Shown one piece after another: positions 47,530-59,579 of a stretch of 64,000 nucleotides of DNA. Location of the stretch: contig MQVO02000009.1 of the NCBI GenBank assembly GCA_001986395.2, positions 186,001-250,000 of the forward strand, read 5' to 3'. A program made the position numbers and the translations under genes. This DNA is from Irpex lacteus (lineage: Eukaryota > Basidiomycota > Agaricomycetes > Polyporales > Irpicaceae). Numbering within the stretch: the first letter of the stretch is position 1; the number at the start of each line of letters is the position of its first letter. The notes below the pieces were generated by a model, which was not told where the DNA came from, did no database searches, and worked only from the letters and a program-made list of their open reading frames with translations.

Positions 47530-50500
47530 TCACGGGCTAAGATCCATAGCCTCATCGTCCTCATGCCCATTCCATCCGTCCTCATACCCAAGGATACTCT
47601 CAAGCCATCCCGGCGGTGCACCCGCAAGCGCAGAACTCTGGAAACTCGCGCCCAGCGTCTCCCGGGCAAGCTCCATGGAGACGCGCGCGCGCATGATGAC
47701 GGGGTGCGTGTAGATGTGGTCGACGTCGACGCGGAGGGAGGGGTCGGTGCGGAGCATGGACTTGAGGAGCTCGACGAGTTCTGTGGAGAGGTCGGAGAGG
47801 TTTATTTGGGTGAAGTTTTCGTGGCGGATGCGGTGCCATGCGTCGCCCCTAGAGTAGTAGATAAAGTCAGCTTTCATGAATGGGTAAGTAGCGTATATGA
47901 AGGCACGTACTGGTCCGGTATGATGATATTAGTCGCCGTCTCCAGAATGGTCATTCCCAAACTGAAGATATCAGCAGCCTTACTATACTTCCCCTGTAAA
48001 ACCTCAGGCGCAAGATACAGCTTATCGCCCTCCCTTTCAAACGACGTCCTCTCCCCCGTGCTCGTAGCGTTCGCAGGCGCAGGTCTGGGCCAGATAGAAG
48101 CCATGCCAAAGTCTCCGATCTTGAATCGCCCCTCACCGGTGATGAAGATGTTGGCGGGTTTGAGGTCGAGGTGGATGACGCCTGAGTTGTGTATGAATCT
48201 CAAGCCCTATATTCATTCCATTTGAGTGGTTAGTTATGAGTTGTGGATTATGGTGAGAAGAATGGAAAGATGGGTAAGTGGACTCACATCGCTGAGCTCA
48301 GCAAAGATCTTCCACACCCTCGCTTCGTCAAGCCTAGGGAACGTCCGCCCATACTCCCAAAGAAGATGCGAGAAGTTCCCCAACGAACACAACTCCGTCT
48401 GGATATACAACACCTCGTCTTCCTCCCAGCTGTCGATATAGCCCAGTACGTTCGGATGCCGGAGTCCAAGCCCAGCACGCGCCGCAGCATGCGAGAGATG
48501 CTTAAGCGTATCCACTTCCTCTCTCAGCCTTAGCCTAAATCCAAGACATTCAGTATTGGATTCCAAGTATTGGCGACTATAGTCAACGCACCGATGCTTA
48601 ACCCCCTCAAACCGCTTACTCTTCTTCACCGCAAACACCTCACTCGGACCCTCCTTATACCTCGCCTTCATAACCCTCCCAAACTCGCCCCTTCCAAGCT
48701 CATCAATCTCAACAAACTCCCTCTCGAACCGACCCGGACGCTCCTCTGAACTGGAGAGAGACATCCGCCCGCGGACGGCGGCGCCGGGGAAGACGGATGC
48801 GCGGGCTTGGGCGACGCGTTGCGCGGCGGCGTTGATGCTTGTGCTTGGTTTCTTTGGGGAGGAGGAGGAGGAGGAGGAGGAGGAGGAGTTGGATTTGGAG
48901 GTGCGGGCGGCGGCGATCTCGAGTGTGGGAGAGGTGATGACGGGGGAGTTGCTCGCGGACGTCGAGTTGGAGCGCGTAGGGTCATGTAGAGACACCGTAT
49001 TGACCAACGGCGACTGCTGCGTCGTCGCATTCCAATCTACCACACCTCCATCAGTACATCCGCCGCATATATCCACATTAAACTAGCAAGTCGAACTCAC
49101 CTTTAGCCAACAACCTAGTAGGCGTAACATTCCTCGAGCCCTCACTCCCACTAGAGAACGCCCCACTACTCGTCCGTCTCATCAACCACCTCTTCCTCGG
49201 GACCCCACCTACCCCACCCCCACCAACCGTCTTCGGGAACACAGGCACCGGCGGCCTCCCTATCCCCAATCCCAACCCCAACCCACCATCATACCCATAC
49301 CCAAACCTCCCTTCCTTCCTGGTCGTAGGACTACCCTCTTCATCCTCCTCCAAATCCACACTCACTCCCGTCCTCCTCGGTCTAACACTAGCACTCCCAG
49401 CACCGAGAGCAAGCGCGGGAAAGGCAGCAGGCAAACTCTGCCTCGGCTTCCCTCCCTCCTTCCCACCCTTACCCTTGCGATTATTCTCCTTCCCCGTAAC
49501 ACCAACCTTCGGAGCAAGAGGCACATCAAACTCAGGGAACCCGATCTTATGAGCCGCGATCGCGCTCTGCCAGGGTCTCTCCAGAAGATGCGAGGTTTTG
49601 ATTTTCTTGACGGGGGTGCCGGGGATCCGGGAGGAGGTTGAGGAGGAGGAGGGGTTGGTGCCGGATGTGAGTGTACGGAGGATGAATGCGTCTACTTCAT
49701 CATTTTCCTCGTCTGAGTTGTTGAGGTGAGCGTGGTGAGTGGAGAGGTAAGAGTCGGTTTCGGGGTTGACGATGCTCACGCCAGGCCAGCCGGAGCTCGG
49801 ACCAGGCAGAAGACCAGGCGTGACCAACGCCTCCCTATCACTCTCCTCCAGCGACTGCACCGACCCAAACGAACTCGAGCTATTCCCATTCCCATTCTCC
49901 ATCCTACACAAACCTCCCGCCCTCTCACTCCCACTCCTTCCAAAACCCTCCTCATCGCTATCATCAATCACAACCCCCGAATCCCGCGGCCGATACTTCG
50001 TCGGCAACAGCTCCGCCGGTACGTGTATATCTAGACGTCGTTTCTTGCTGGGGCTCGGGGTGGCGGTGAGGTCAAACGCGAACTCGGCATTAGCGTTAGC
50101 AGGCGGACTGCTAAAGAACAAGTCCGCTTCGTCCATCTCGTCGCCGCTCTTGCTCTTACGGGGGGAGCGCCAGTGTTCACCACCTGCGTATGAGTGGCGG
50201 GTGCGGGTCTGTGGACGTCCAGGTACGGGGACGGGCGATTCGGGGAGTTGGGTGTGAGTGGTTTCTGCACCTAGAGCGCGAGGCTTGGGACGGGCTTCAG
50301 TTTGCGGTATGGAGGGACCGAAGAATAAAGTGGCGGAGCTGTGGCTCGTGAGTCTGTTCAGCGCACGTGGGTTCTGCGACTGCGTCCGCGTCCGCGTGCG
50401 ACGGCGAGGAGAGCCAACTTCGACTGAGCTTGATGAGGATCCGGAGGTGCGGCGGCTACGCATGCCTGTGTATGACGGGAACGCGACCGCTGCCTTCTTG

Positions 50501-51538
50501 GTGCTGAATATGGGGGTTGGGACGTAATCCATCTTCTACAGCCATGAAAGAAAGGGTATGAGTGAGAGTTTTGACGCGCGAGTATTGATGATAACGTACC
50601 TTGCTCGGGGCCGGCGTGGTGGCCACAGACCTGAGGAGTTCAGTCGACACTGGCCGGGAGCGAGCTCGCCTCTTGTTAACATGGCCACCAGGCGACAAAG
50701 ACTCAACTACCTCATCATCATTAGAAAGACTCTTCCCGACGCGCAGCGCTAGTCCAGGCGACTTCTTCGCCTTCGATTTCGCAGTGGTGGGTGGTGGTGC
50801 GAACAATGCCATTCCCTCGTCCTCCCTCGCCTCCGCACCCGAGTCATACCCGCTCTCCTCGCCCGACTGAATCCGATCAATCAATTTCAGCTTCTTCATC
50901 GAGTCAGCCTGCTTCTTGAGGTGCTGTTCGGTATCTTTCTTGGTTTGTGGGGTGCGTGCGGTGAAGCGAGGGGCGGAGAGCGGCGCGAGGCGGTTGAAGC
51001 CGAAGCCTTCGTCGCCCGAGTCGCCGGAGGTGATGTTGAGCGGTGTGAGGATGCATTTCTGCTCGGGCGAGATGAAGGCGGAGGGGGTTGGCTTGCGCTT
51101 TGTGCCAGCGGCGGCGGTGTTGGTCTGCCTCAAGGAGAGCACGGGTCTAGCAGGTGTTTGGAAGGAGATCGGGGTCTGCTTTACGGGCGTACGGAGTGGC
51201 ATGGGCGAGGACGATGGCGGGAATAGAGCACGAGATTGTGCAGAGGATGGAACGGCGAGCAAGAGGCCGTCATCGTCTGTGTCAAAGAGGCCAGGCTTGC
51301 GTCCAGGTGTGTTCTCCCTTCGGGTGAAAGGCACGGGCGCAGGCGAAGAGAATACGTCGTCGTCGTCCATAGAAGCAACAGGCAACGTATGTCTCTTCAG
51401 AGGGGACGGAGAGCGGTGAGACTTGCGAAGCGACGGCAAGCGAGGAGGGGTCCTGTGCACAAAGGACGGCGAGAGACTTGGATCGCGTCTTGTTGGTCTT
51501 CGGGCGACGTAGTCGGTGGCTGGTGTAGGTGCGAACAT
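47530..51538 (-). CDS. WEE1: Wee1-like mitosis-inhibitor protein kinase
   Basis: Nuclear kinase that phosphorylates the inhibitory Tyr near the N-terminus of Cdk1 and so delays entry into mitosis. The ATG at 51538 opens MFAPTPATDYVARRPTRRDP. More than 800 residues of disordered, Ser/Pro/Arg-rich N-terminus follow in three exons; the APSK/KMDYVPTPIF join (intron about 50539-50599) and the LLAK/DWNATTQ join (about 49036-49101) are both in frame. The kinase domain reads IDELGRGEFGRVMKARYK (P-loop), FAVKKSKRFEG (catalytic Lys), HPNVLGYIDSWEEDE, YIQTELCSLGNFSHLLWEYG, then HLDLKPANIFIT (catalytic loop), KIGDFGMASIWP and YLAPEVLQGKYSKAADIFSL. IDSWEE, QTELC and HLDLKPANI are diagnostic of the Wee1 family. 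The N-terminus has many SP/TP sites for Cdk feedback. The tail ends NGHEDDEAMDLSP, TGA at 47530. A run of GGA on the plus strand (about 48857-48890) encodes poly-Ser. Confidence 0.9.
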
Positions 51539-52613
51539 GATAGTTGTGGTACAAAAGAAAGTAGGGGTAGCGCTGCGGAGACTTGCAGTTTATACGGGGT
51601 CCAATGAGACGGTATTCGATAATTAGCGAGGTGGAGAGCCGATGGGTATTATTTGCGCCGATTTAGTCGTTGCGGTTGCTGTGGCCTTTGTTGGGAAGGC
51701 AGGCGGCGCTGTTGTCTGCGACGTCGAGAGGGCAAAAGACGGCGACGGGAGGACAAAGCAGTAGTCAGGGTATTTTGGGTGAGACAGGCCAGAGACAGAT
51801 GGGGGCAAGAAAGCAGGGAGCGAGATTAGGCGCGCTCGCATCTCGTTCAACAAGGTCAGGTGATCGTGATTATACTTCCGCCGCAGCCTCGTGCTGGCCG
51901 CGTGGCCTCATCATCAGGCGCCCACTCAAGCGCGTTCGTCCTCGACGCCTCATCGCTCGCTCTGCTTCTCCCTCTGATCATGAGCAAGTAAACTGCGCGG
52001 CATGGTGAATTTGCAGAATATCCAACACCTTCTTGACCAGCAGACATGTCCACACCCAACAGGCAGACGTACGAATATCCAACAGTGCCTCGTGGTAAGC
52101 ACGCCTCACGCCAGAGTTGCCTCGGTTGCCACTAGTACTAACACTGCTTCACCTGATTATATTTCACTTGCGACGGTTATGTGGCGTACCACACTCACAC
52201 TAGACGTCCCGCGCATCTCAGGGCTACACCAGCTCATATACCCGTTTTCCATACACAAAGGAGGTTTGTCCAAACTCAAATCTCTCAGGGACTTCCGACA
52301 ATGGTCGCGCGGAAGGTTTTTCACACGGACGTAAGTCCGTGATCCATGCATTATGATTCAATTGTCAGGGTCTTCATTGTTATCACATCACTTCAGCAGA
52401 TCACATACAATACAGTCTTATCACCGAGATAACCTCCGCTTCCATCTTCCTGCCCTTGAACGTTATCAGGAAACAACGGCGCACCCTCTCCAACCTCACT
52501 TACGCGCCAACACAACTTGAACAACCACACCACCGTCCCATTCCTCGTTCAGCCTCGTCAGCCTGCGCGCAGCGTCCGAGGCAACGTTATTCAATTCGCT
52601 GGCCAGACGACGT
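51539..52613. other. Intergenic region
   Basis: Upstream of WEE1. Open frames lack domains and the sequence is moderately GC-rich without an evident gene. Confidence 0.4.
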
Positions 52614-53000
52614 CTAATCCCTGTAATTAAACAGATCTCCTGCTAGAAAGACAGACGCCTCTGCTGCTATTCGTGCGATTAATGATAGATGACCGGGGAA
52701 GTGGCCTGGAATGTGGACGAGGTAGAGTGAGCCGTCGTCGTACAGGTCGAGGGCGCAAGCGGTCCGACTACGCTTATTGAAGCACGGTCTGCGAAATCTA
52801 GGAACACAAAGTCTTGCTTCTCTGGGGGAGCAGGCATCAAGCCTCCCGGGTCTCGGGGGTGGAGGCCACTCGCAAGTGCGATTTTCAGATGATGCACCTA
52901 TGAGTGCCCTTGCCAACTTGAACGGATAGGTGTCTCCTGTGCTGTGTGGACCCGATGCAGATGATTCATGAGGATCAATGATAAGTGATTTATCGTGACT
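52614..53000 (-). pseudogene. Relic of a metallo-beta-lactamase-fold hydrolase gene
   Basis: Fragments of one domain appear in three frames on the minus strand. A degraded metal-binding motif HLHRVH (52946-52963; the family has HxHxDH, so the Asp is lost) is followed, after a frame change, by GDTYPFKLARALIGASSENR. After further changes comes EKQDFVFLDFADRASISVVG, then, shifted again, ALDLYDDGSLYLVHIPGHFP and GHLSLIARIAAEASVFLAGD. The last block is typical of fungal MBL-fold enzymes of the quorum-quenching/AHL-lactonase-like group (metal-binding HxPGHxxGH and AGD motifs). The order is collinear with an intact protein, but at least two frameshifts separate the pieces. It is unlikely to be expressed as an enzyme. 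Part could be an unrecognised intron instead, but the missing Asp argues for decay. Confidence 0.65.
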
Positions 53001-53453
53001 ATTGATTTGTGAAGACCTTCATTGACGCAGCTCGAGCGCGTAGATATATGAGCCATTCTGTCTATTGGCCCGAGTTCTCTCGTCCGAATTCGCAACTGGC
53101 TAGTACGAGGTTATAGAGGCTGGTTCACGAGCCTACAACTGGCGGACAGTGACTATTAATCAAAGTTCGACAATAAGGTTTAATTCGTGCTGCTATAGCT
53201 ATGCCTTGATGCATCCAGATCTGCCTAACGCCATGCATCATGGCCATGATCTCATTTGGTTTATATGCAATACTAGCCGCAACCCGTGTCTTCGTCTCGG
53301 TAGCAGTGGTTTTCAGAGGTGGATTGATCAAAAATTGTACGTGTACTTACTTGTCAGATCTGATACCCCCTACGATGCCCTTCATACAACGTGTTGACAC
53401 TTCAATAATGTCGAACTCGAACGCTTGAACGTAGATGCCGAGCCTGCCAGTGA

Positions 53454-53927
53454 GTTTGCTACAAATATGAGACAACACAGCACTGGCAAATCCTACAAGT
53501 TGGTTATGCTAGTGGGCCTTATTGGGATTTTCTGAGTCAAACCCCCGACCATGGTACGGCTCCGACTCCCCCAGTAGACTCAGAGTATGTGCCCGTTTTT
53601 AGGGAGAGCAGAAATCTATGTCTTCAGAGAGTACCTAGCAGTATGTACATACCGAGTTCACTCGGACTCCGGTACCAAGCCCTACAGCGTCATGTGGCTC
53701 ATGCTAGTGGGCACAACTCAGATCCAAATGAGACCGCATATTCTGGCCCCCCTACAACGTGTAAGACTCCGAGTCCGAGTCCCCAAGAAGGCGTAGAGTT
53801 CGAAATAATTGCCATAAAGGGCAGTAATTCGGACTTGACTCCAGAGTGCACTGAGGCATTAGTGCCCAGATTACGCAAGATTTGTGACACGGAGCAAACA
53901 ACATCCTATGACAACCGTAACCTATGA
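53454..53927 (+). CDS. Unrecognised open frame with an internal degenerate repeat
   Basis: The frame stays open for 157 codons from just after a TGA at 53451-53453 to a TGA at 53925-53927, with no good ATG near its left end, so it would have to be a 3' exon. Two segments resemble each other: GYASGPYWDFLSQTPDHGT and HASGHNSDPNETAYSGPP, each followed by a Thr/Pro-rich stretch. The DNA shares atgctagtgggc at both places. The C-terminal part, EFEIIAIKGSNSDLTPECTE, looks protein-like, not random. No family is recognised. It may be a diverged or broken gene, or chance. Confidence 0.2.
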   Translation, partial: VCYKYETTQHWQILQVGYASGPYWDFLSQTPDHGTAPTPPVDSEYVPVFRESRNLCLQRVPSSMYIPSSLGLRYQALQRHVAHASGHNSDPNETAYSGPPTTCKTPSPSPQEGVEFEIIAIKGSNSDLTPECTEALVPRLRKICDTEQTTSYDNRNL

Positions 53928-54096
53928 GAGGCCGTAAACGAAGCCTTCCATGCCTCCACCAATGAAGTTGCTCGACTCCACCCGTTCAGTTTTGTAGTAT
54001 AGATAGATGTACTTACTCAATTTATAGTATGTAACTCATCCTTCGCTTTCCCTAATAAATCAGTACTCGGCTAACCCTCCTCGTCCCACACCAACT

Positions 54097-55609
54097 CTAC
54101 TCAGACGAAGCCCTGAACCCCCTCGTGGCAACCGCATCCCTATGGATCTCCACATACCTCCTATTCCTCTCCAAACACGCCTCCACACCCTCCACAACCC
54201 TCGCCTCCCCCTGCCTCCTCGCACCCTTCACCATCGCAGACGACCTCGGAATCCTTTGTGTCTCAAGCTCACTAAAGGCCTGAGAGAGGACTGAGGTGGA
54301 GGGAGAGGAGGCGGTGGGGTTGTACTTTGAGAGGACTGAGATGAGCTTGTCGATGTCTTCGAAGGCTTGGGTTGCGCCTTGGCCTAGATGCTGTGAAGGG
54401 TATTTTGTGTATCAGATGCACGATATGAGGTGAGAGGTTGACTGCCTACGGGACTGGTGGGATGCGCTGCGTCCCCGATGAGGATCACCCGTCCCTTGTG
54501 CCAAGTCTGAAGTTCAGGACGATCATAAAGACCATACTGCAACCAAAAAGTGCTCAGCGTGCCAACACTGCCTCACCAAGAACAATATATTCTGACCTTT
54601 GTAAACGTCTCCGTAGACTTGATCAACTCCCCCACGCCAAAATCCCAAGACGCGACCGGTGAAGCCCGGATCTCCTCCGCGATACGGTTGTCCACCGCGT
54701 TCCAGCTCTCCTTGGCCGTTTCTGGCTCACGTTGCGTTAATCTAGCACGTAACAACCAGTGGTATGTAGTTAGAAGTCGATAATAGTTGGAGGTCGAGGG
54801 AGGGGACGTACGCCCAGAATACTTGAGTGTCGTTCACGGCTCCGGCGATGACGTGTGCGCCGTTGCCGTAGACGTTCAGCAGGATGCCTGAACCTTTGAA
54901 GGACTCTGGTATAGGTGCTACACCGCCGGTCTACAATTCATCAATGTCGTTATTTGAGCATGCACGTTATCCAACTCTTACCTGCACAAGCCCCGTATAA
55001 CTAGCCCTCTCATCCCCAAAAAGCGCACTCCTCACATTACTATGCAGCCCATCCGCCCCAACCACAAAACTCGCCGAGTCCTCCCCTCCACCCTCAAACT
55101 TCACAGTCACACTCTCCCCATCCTCACCCTCACCCTGCACCACATCTTCAATCTTACACCCCCAATGAATAGGAACCCCGTGCTGCGTGGCGACGTCGAC
55201 GATGAGTTTGTGCAATGTCGCGCGGCGCACTAGGAAGTTGCGGTACCCCCCGGACGGAGGAGCGGGCAGGGGCGACTCGAGGAGGAGGCGTTTGTCTTGT
55301 TCTACGGTTGAGTAGGCGACTATCTTTTGGACTTCGGTGTGTTCTAGGTTGGAGATGAGGCCGGGGATTTTGGCGAGGACTTTCAGCCCTTCGGAGGATA
55401 TGCTAGAGAGGTTTTTAACGTCAGCGTATGAGGGAAAATGAGAGTGGAAGAGATACGAGCCCGTGGCCGAGGCCTTTATCGCCTACACCGGACGTTCGTT
55501 CGTATACAACGGGGTCATACCCCTTGAGCTTGAGGAACGTCGCAAGTACAGGCCCTGCTATACCTGCGCCAACGACGATGACCTTCGTTTTAGGAGGTTG
55601 AGAGGTCAT
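54097..55609 (-). CDS. FAD-dependent monooxygenase (salicylate hydroxylase-like, group A)
   Basis: Predicted flavoprotein that hydroxylates a small aromatic or polyketide-like substrate using NAD(P)H and oxygen. The ATG at 55609 starts MTSQPPKTKVIVVGAGIAGP with the dinucleotide-binding GxGxxG (VVGAGIAGPVLA), then VVYERTSGVGDKG with the acidic residue that contacts the adenosine ribose. The DG motif is GADGLHSNVRSALFGDE (about 55000), and the second FAD motif, GRVILIGDAAHPTSP, lies near 54465-54510, followed by HLGQGATQAFEDIDKL. The C-terminus reads FSELETQRIPRSSAMVKGAR and ends ATRGFRASSE with TAG at 54097. Introns split it at about 55405-55465, 54935-54985, 54745-54815, 54545-54600 and 54395-54450. 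It is complete. The substrate cannot be told from sequence, and no biosynthetic partners lie next to it. Confidence 0.9.
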
Positions 55610-56544
55610 AGGGGTCGAGGAGTTGGCTTGTCGGTGAGAGGAACTGAGTCTACTTTGAGAGTTACGGACGAGGGGCGATGAAGTGCTTTTGCGAGCTGGT
55701 ACCGCTATGCTAGCTCTTAAATATCAACTCCATTGAGCATAGTCGCATGCGAACGTCGGGATCCTAATGCGTGTCGCGTCGGCACAAGAGTACTTATCGA
55801 CAGCGTTACGATCAGCTGTCAATATGTAAACATTGCGGTGAAGTCAACGTCCAGGGCCCAGGGGATAGAACGCTCCCATCATTGATCGAGACGTTAACGT
55901 TCTAACGTTCATAGATAACCTGGCAGTTTGTATGTCAGACAGATGAACCTGAGCTTTGGAAGGTTGAATCTGCCTTGTGTGCCTCGGGGAGACTAGTCTG
56001 TATATATGCATCAGGAATTCGTAATGAGTCCGGCGAGAGGGAACAATACACTGACCAGACGTCGTACGCGTGTACTCACTGGCACGATTCAGGAGAAGAC
56101 AGTACTTCTATTGAAATCAAGCCGCAAAATATAGTGCCTCACCGGTACACTTCACGAGGAGACGTTCAGACCATCTGTTATAAGTAGCATCTTGAACTTG
56201 GAAGGTGTGGAGGTGGGGGTTCGGTGCATACTACTATCGGCCTTTGCCGTCCTCCTGAAGCGCTGGTCGTAATTAGCCTGCTCGCTGCCGCTTCGAATTC
56301 TTGCACCTGAACCAGTCGGTGACTGGCCACTTCAGCCAATCAACACCGCTTATATGCGTGCAAAACTTGTCGTAGCGCTTCAAGTTTAGCTCTCGAGATA
56401 GGTAATTGCTGTCGAAGTTCTTCTTTATGTGAGTAAAACGCGGTGAAATGACTATTTAGCACTCGCATACAGCATCAAACTATTGGAAGTTAGGTACTGG
56501 CAAGACTCAAAGAGTCAAGACAGGTTGAGAGTTAGCAGAAGTCG
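55610..56544. other. Divergent intergenic region between the monooxygenase and the F-box gene
   Basis: No supported gene. AACGTT-type strings recur at about 55890-55912 (acgttaacgttctaacgttc), the same core as the triplicated heptamer at 15.2 kb. Confidence 0.4.
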
Positions 56545-58412
56545 ATGATGACCAGACCGTGAGTCGTTTCTTGAACACGAACATTGTTGGTCGAAAAGTG
56601 ACTCAGATCATGTTGAGTAGGTTATGCGTCGCTGGACCCGGAGCAGATATAGACTCTGCTTACAACTCTGCTCATAAACAGAAACTGAACACTTCCGGCA
56701 ATGCTCAAGCTCCCATATCCAAACTGCCTGCCGAAACGATGTGCAGAATCTTCCGGTTTTGCGCACCCTCGCCGGAGAACCATAATCTAGCTTTTTCCCA
56801 GGTCTGCACTTGGTGGCGTGAATTGGCCTTGTGCGACCCGTATCTGTGGCGGACTCCTATTCTCTGCCGTCCCAAATTGGCCTCGATGATGTTGTCGCGG
56901 GCGAAGGGTGTTCCACTGTTAGTGGAGAACGAAGGCGACAAGCGGACCAAGCATGGAGACGTTTACCTAGGCACCATAGAAACCGCTTTGAGGCAATCTG
57001 TAGCCTCATTTCGCCTCGCGGCTCGCATTTCTGACCTTCGCAAGTTCATGGAACTTCTTATGAACAAATCTTTCCGGACTCTCGAGCATCTTCATATTAC
57101 TCGTACTGTGGACTTTACCTCGAGGAGCAGCTCCGTCAACAGCTACTATCTCATCTTTCCGACCCAGGTTTTGCAAACACTGTATCTTTTGGACTGTGCA
57201 CCGGATCCTTCGAACTCTGGCCAGTTCTCTGCACTTGTCAATCTGCACATCGATCTCTCTGGACTCCATGAACGCAAACTAAACATAGACGTTATGGTTC
57301 GGCTCCTGCGTGGAAGCCCTAACCTAGAGACTCTTGCTTTACGCGACGCACTCGATTCGGATACTGCCGACTTTGCGTCTGAAGTTCCGTTCGCGGCGCG
57401 CCCTGATCGTCTTCCACAGCTTTGTCTTCAACGCCTTCAGAGTCTTCAACTCCACGACAGTCTCTGTTCTTTGCTGCTGGTTACTTCTGCTCTCGACTTT
57501 CCTTCTCTAGGCGAATTAAGGATAAACATGAATAGCGCTAACTGCGCTGAGGACCAGACTCTCCCACTACTACAACGTCTTATCCGCAAACTCGCTGCGC
57601 ACACGCCATGGTCGGGTGATGTCCGGCGCATCTCCTACGATGTCGCGGATTTTGTGGGTGGTGTAGCAGGTCTCCAAGTTGATTTCCAAGACGCGACCGA
57701 CGATACGCTTGCAGCTGATATAGGAGCCACCGTAGCCATAGCTCGCACCAGCTGCTTCTCAGCCACTCTCACCCAAATCCAAAGCCCTTCGATCTGGGAT
57801 GTGTGGCCATCGTTCATCCTTGGCTGTTTTTCTCTTCAGCAGCTCCACCACGTCACCGTGGAATCCATTCAGGGGATGCATTGCAGGCATATACGTGCAG
57901 TTCTTGGCCTCGTACCTCAGACGATCTCCGAAATAGAGCTTCATGGATATGCGTTCCTCGAGTTTATGCGGTCAATCTCCCCGGCACACTCGCCGCCACC
58001 GTTTCCACAGGTAAAGGAGGTCCGCATCCGAAATGCGGATTTCACGACGGCGTATACCATGCGTAATGGGGAGCTCAAAGAGACTCTGACGCTGCGTCAT
58101 CTTGATTTATTCGCCAGCGTATTGGCGACATGGGTCGATCGGAGGAGGCTGGGGTTAAAGGTCATTTTCAGCGGCTGCGCCGTCCTGTGTCCCGTTCGAC
58201 GTGTCTTTGCGGGTATGCCAGGGATTGAGGTCGAAGAGTCCTACGAGTGTGTGGTTTCAGAGTTTGATCTGGAGGACGAGGATGACGAATATGACGAATA
58301 TGGCGAGAATGAAGATGAAGACGACGAAGACGAAGAGGACGACGGAGACGAGGACGAGGATGATGAAGACGAGGACGAAGACGAGAACGATGGGGGCGAG
58401 GGCGACGAATAA
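56545..58412 (+). CDS. F-box protein with acidic C-terminal tail
   Basis: Predicted substrate receptor of an SCF ubiquitin ligase. The F-box lies near the N-terminus: ISKLPAETMCRIFRFCAPSP, then FSQVCTWWRELALCDPYLWR. A long leucine-rich region follows, in the mushroom style (SFRTLEHLHITRTVDF, FSALVNLHIDLSGL, GSPNLETLALRDALD, FPQVKEVRIRNADF). The tail from about 58260 is almost entirely Asp and Glu. Proposed start: ATG at 56545 (MMTRP) with a 62-base intron 56559-56620 (GTGAGT...TAG) that joins in frame to LCVAGPGADIDS. An in-frame ATG at 56610, giving MLSRLCVAGP, is the unspliced alternative. Most of the gene is one exon, ending TAA at 58412. It is related to the fragment at 60.6 kb. Confidence 0.82.
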
Positions 58413-59042
58413 AACAAATTCGACGAGGAAGCTAAAAGCGTTGCACAAGAACCCGAAGAGTAAAATTGATGTCTCGGTAAGCAGCAAATGCAGTTACTGC
58501 TTGAATGAGCTCAATAACACGGTACTGACCTTTGATCTCTACAAAATAGAAGGTCGGGCATCACATACCAAGTTTCATGGGTAAGGAGGTATATAAGCTA
58601 TACACTTAGCCTGTTGTGCTGACCGTGAGGTATTCTTTAGACGCAAAAATTTCGAGTATCGGCGTTTGACTACCCCCTGGATAAGCAGAACTGTTGTGGT
58701 TCGCTATAGCTATACTCGTAATCCACTTCGCTCCGTGGTTTTACGAGCCTTCAGCTGTAAACTAAAACGTGACGTATCCATCGAGGTGAAACTGGACATG
58801 CGGGAGAGCACTGGCAGAGACTGCTGTTCGTGAATTTCCTGGGGCGCTTCACCATCTGACGAAGCCACGAAGCCGTCTCTTCGGCTACGATGACATCATG
58901 TTTTCGGCAACAGTGAGTCACGGTCTTCTCGCTGCAAACCTTTTGTTTGTTTGAATCTATCACCGGTGAGTCTCGTTCATGATTTCAAGTACTTTAGCAC
59001 TCTACTGACTAGACAGCCTGAGTCCCTAGCACTTCTTATATC
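58413..59042. other. Intergenic region
   Basis: 3' flank of the F-box gene and 5' flank of the GFA-type gene. No feature recognised. Confidence 0.45.
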
Positions 59043-59579
59043 ATGACGAAATCAAGTATGCTGTCAAGTCTTGAGGACCTAACGAATACATCCGAGATTC
59101 GCCACACAGGCAGATGTCTCTGTGGTCAAATCGAATACGAGGTGTCAGGCAGCCCAGTGTTCTCCGGTCTTTGCCACTGTGTCAACTGTAAGAAGTGGAC
59201 TGGCACATCGACCGGCTGGTACGCCTTCTTCAGCAATGAGGTAAGTGCCCTTTCTTGATACGAGCGGATACGTTGCCCTTACCCACGCCTTTAGCACTTC
59301 CGCGTTACCAAAGGTACAACTACCTTGCGGACGTTCCTCGACCGTGATACGGACCGCGACGTGACCGTTTACCGCAACTTCTGCCCAAACTGCGGGAGTA
59401 CTCTAGTCATGGATCTGCCCCAGCGCAATGGCAAGGCGATCTTAGTTGGAACAATTGACGGCGATGTCTCTGAGCTGTGGCAGCCGCAGTTGGAGGTGTA
59501 TTGCAAGGATAGGCCGAAGTGGCTGCCCGATTTGGGAATCAAGCAGTTCCAACTCTCGCAGTTCACACCCGAGTCGTAG
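59043..59579 (+). CDS. GFA/CENP-V-type zinc-binding protein
   Basis: Small protein of about 160 residues with the glutathione-dependent formaldehyde-activating (GFA)/CENP-V fold. It starts MTKSSMLSSLEDLTNTSE at 59043. Zinc ligands: GRCLCGQIEYEV (CxC), GLCHCVNCKKWTGT (CxC and the third Cys), and NFCPNCGSTL (CxxC), the standard arrangement. One intron (about 59240-59294; GTAAGT...TTTAG) lies between FSNE and HFRVTKGTTT. It ends QFQLSQFTPES with TAG at 59579. Proteins in this family bind zinc and may bind S-hydroxymethylglutathione or other thiol adducts; most fungal members have no tested activity. Confidence 0.9.
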
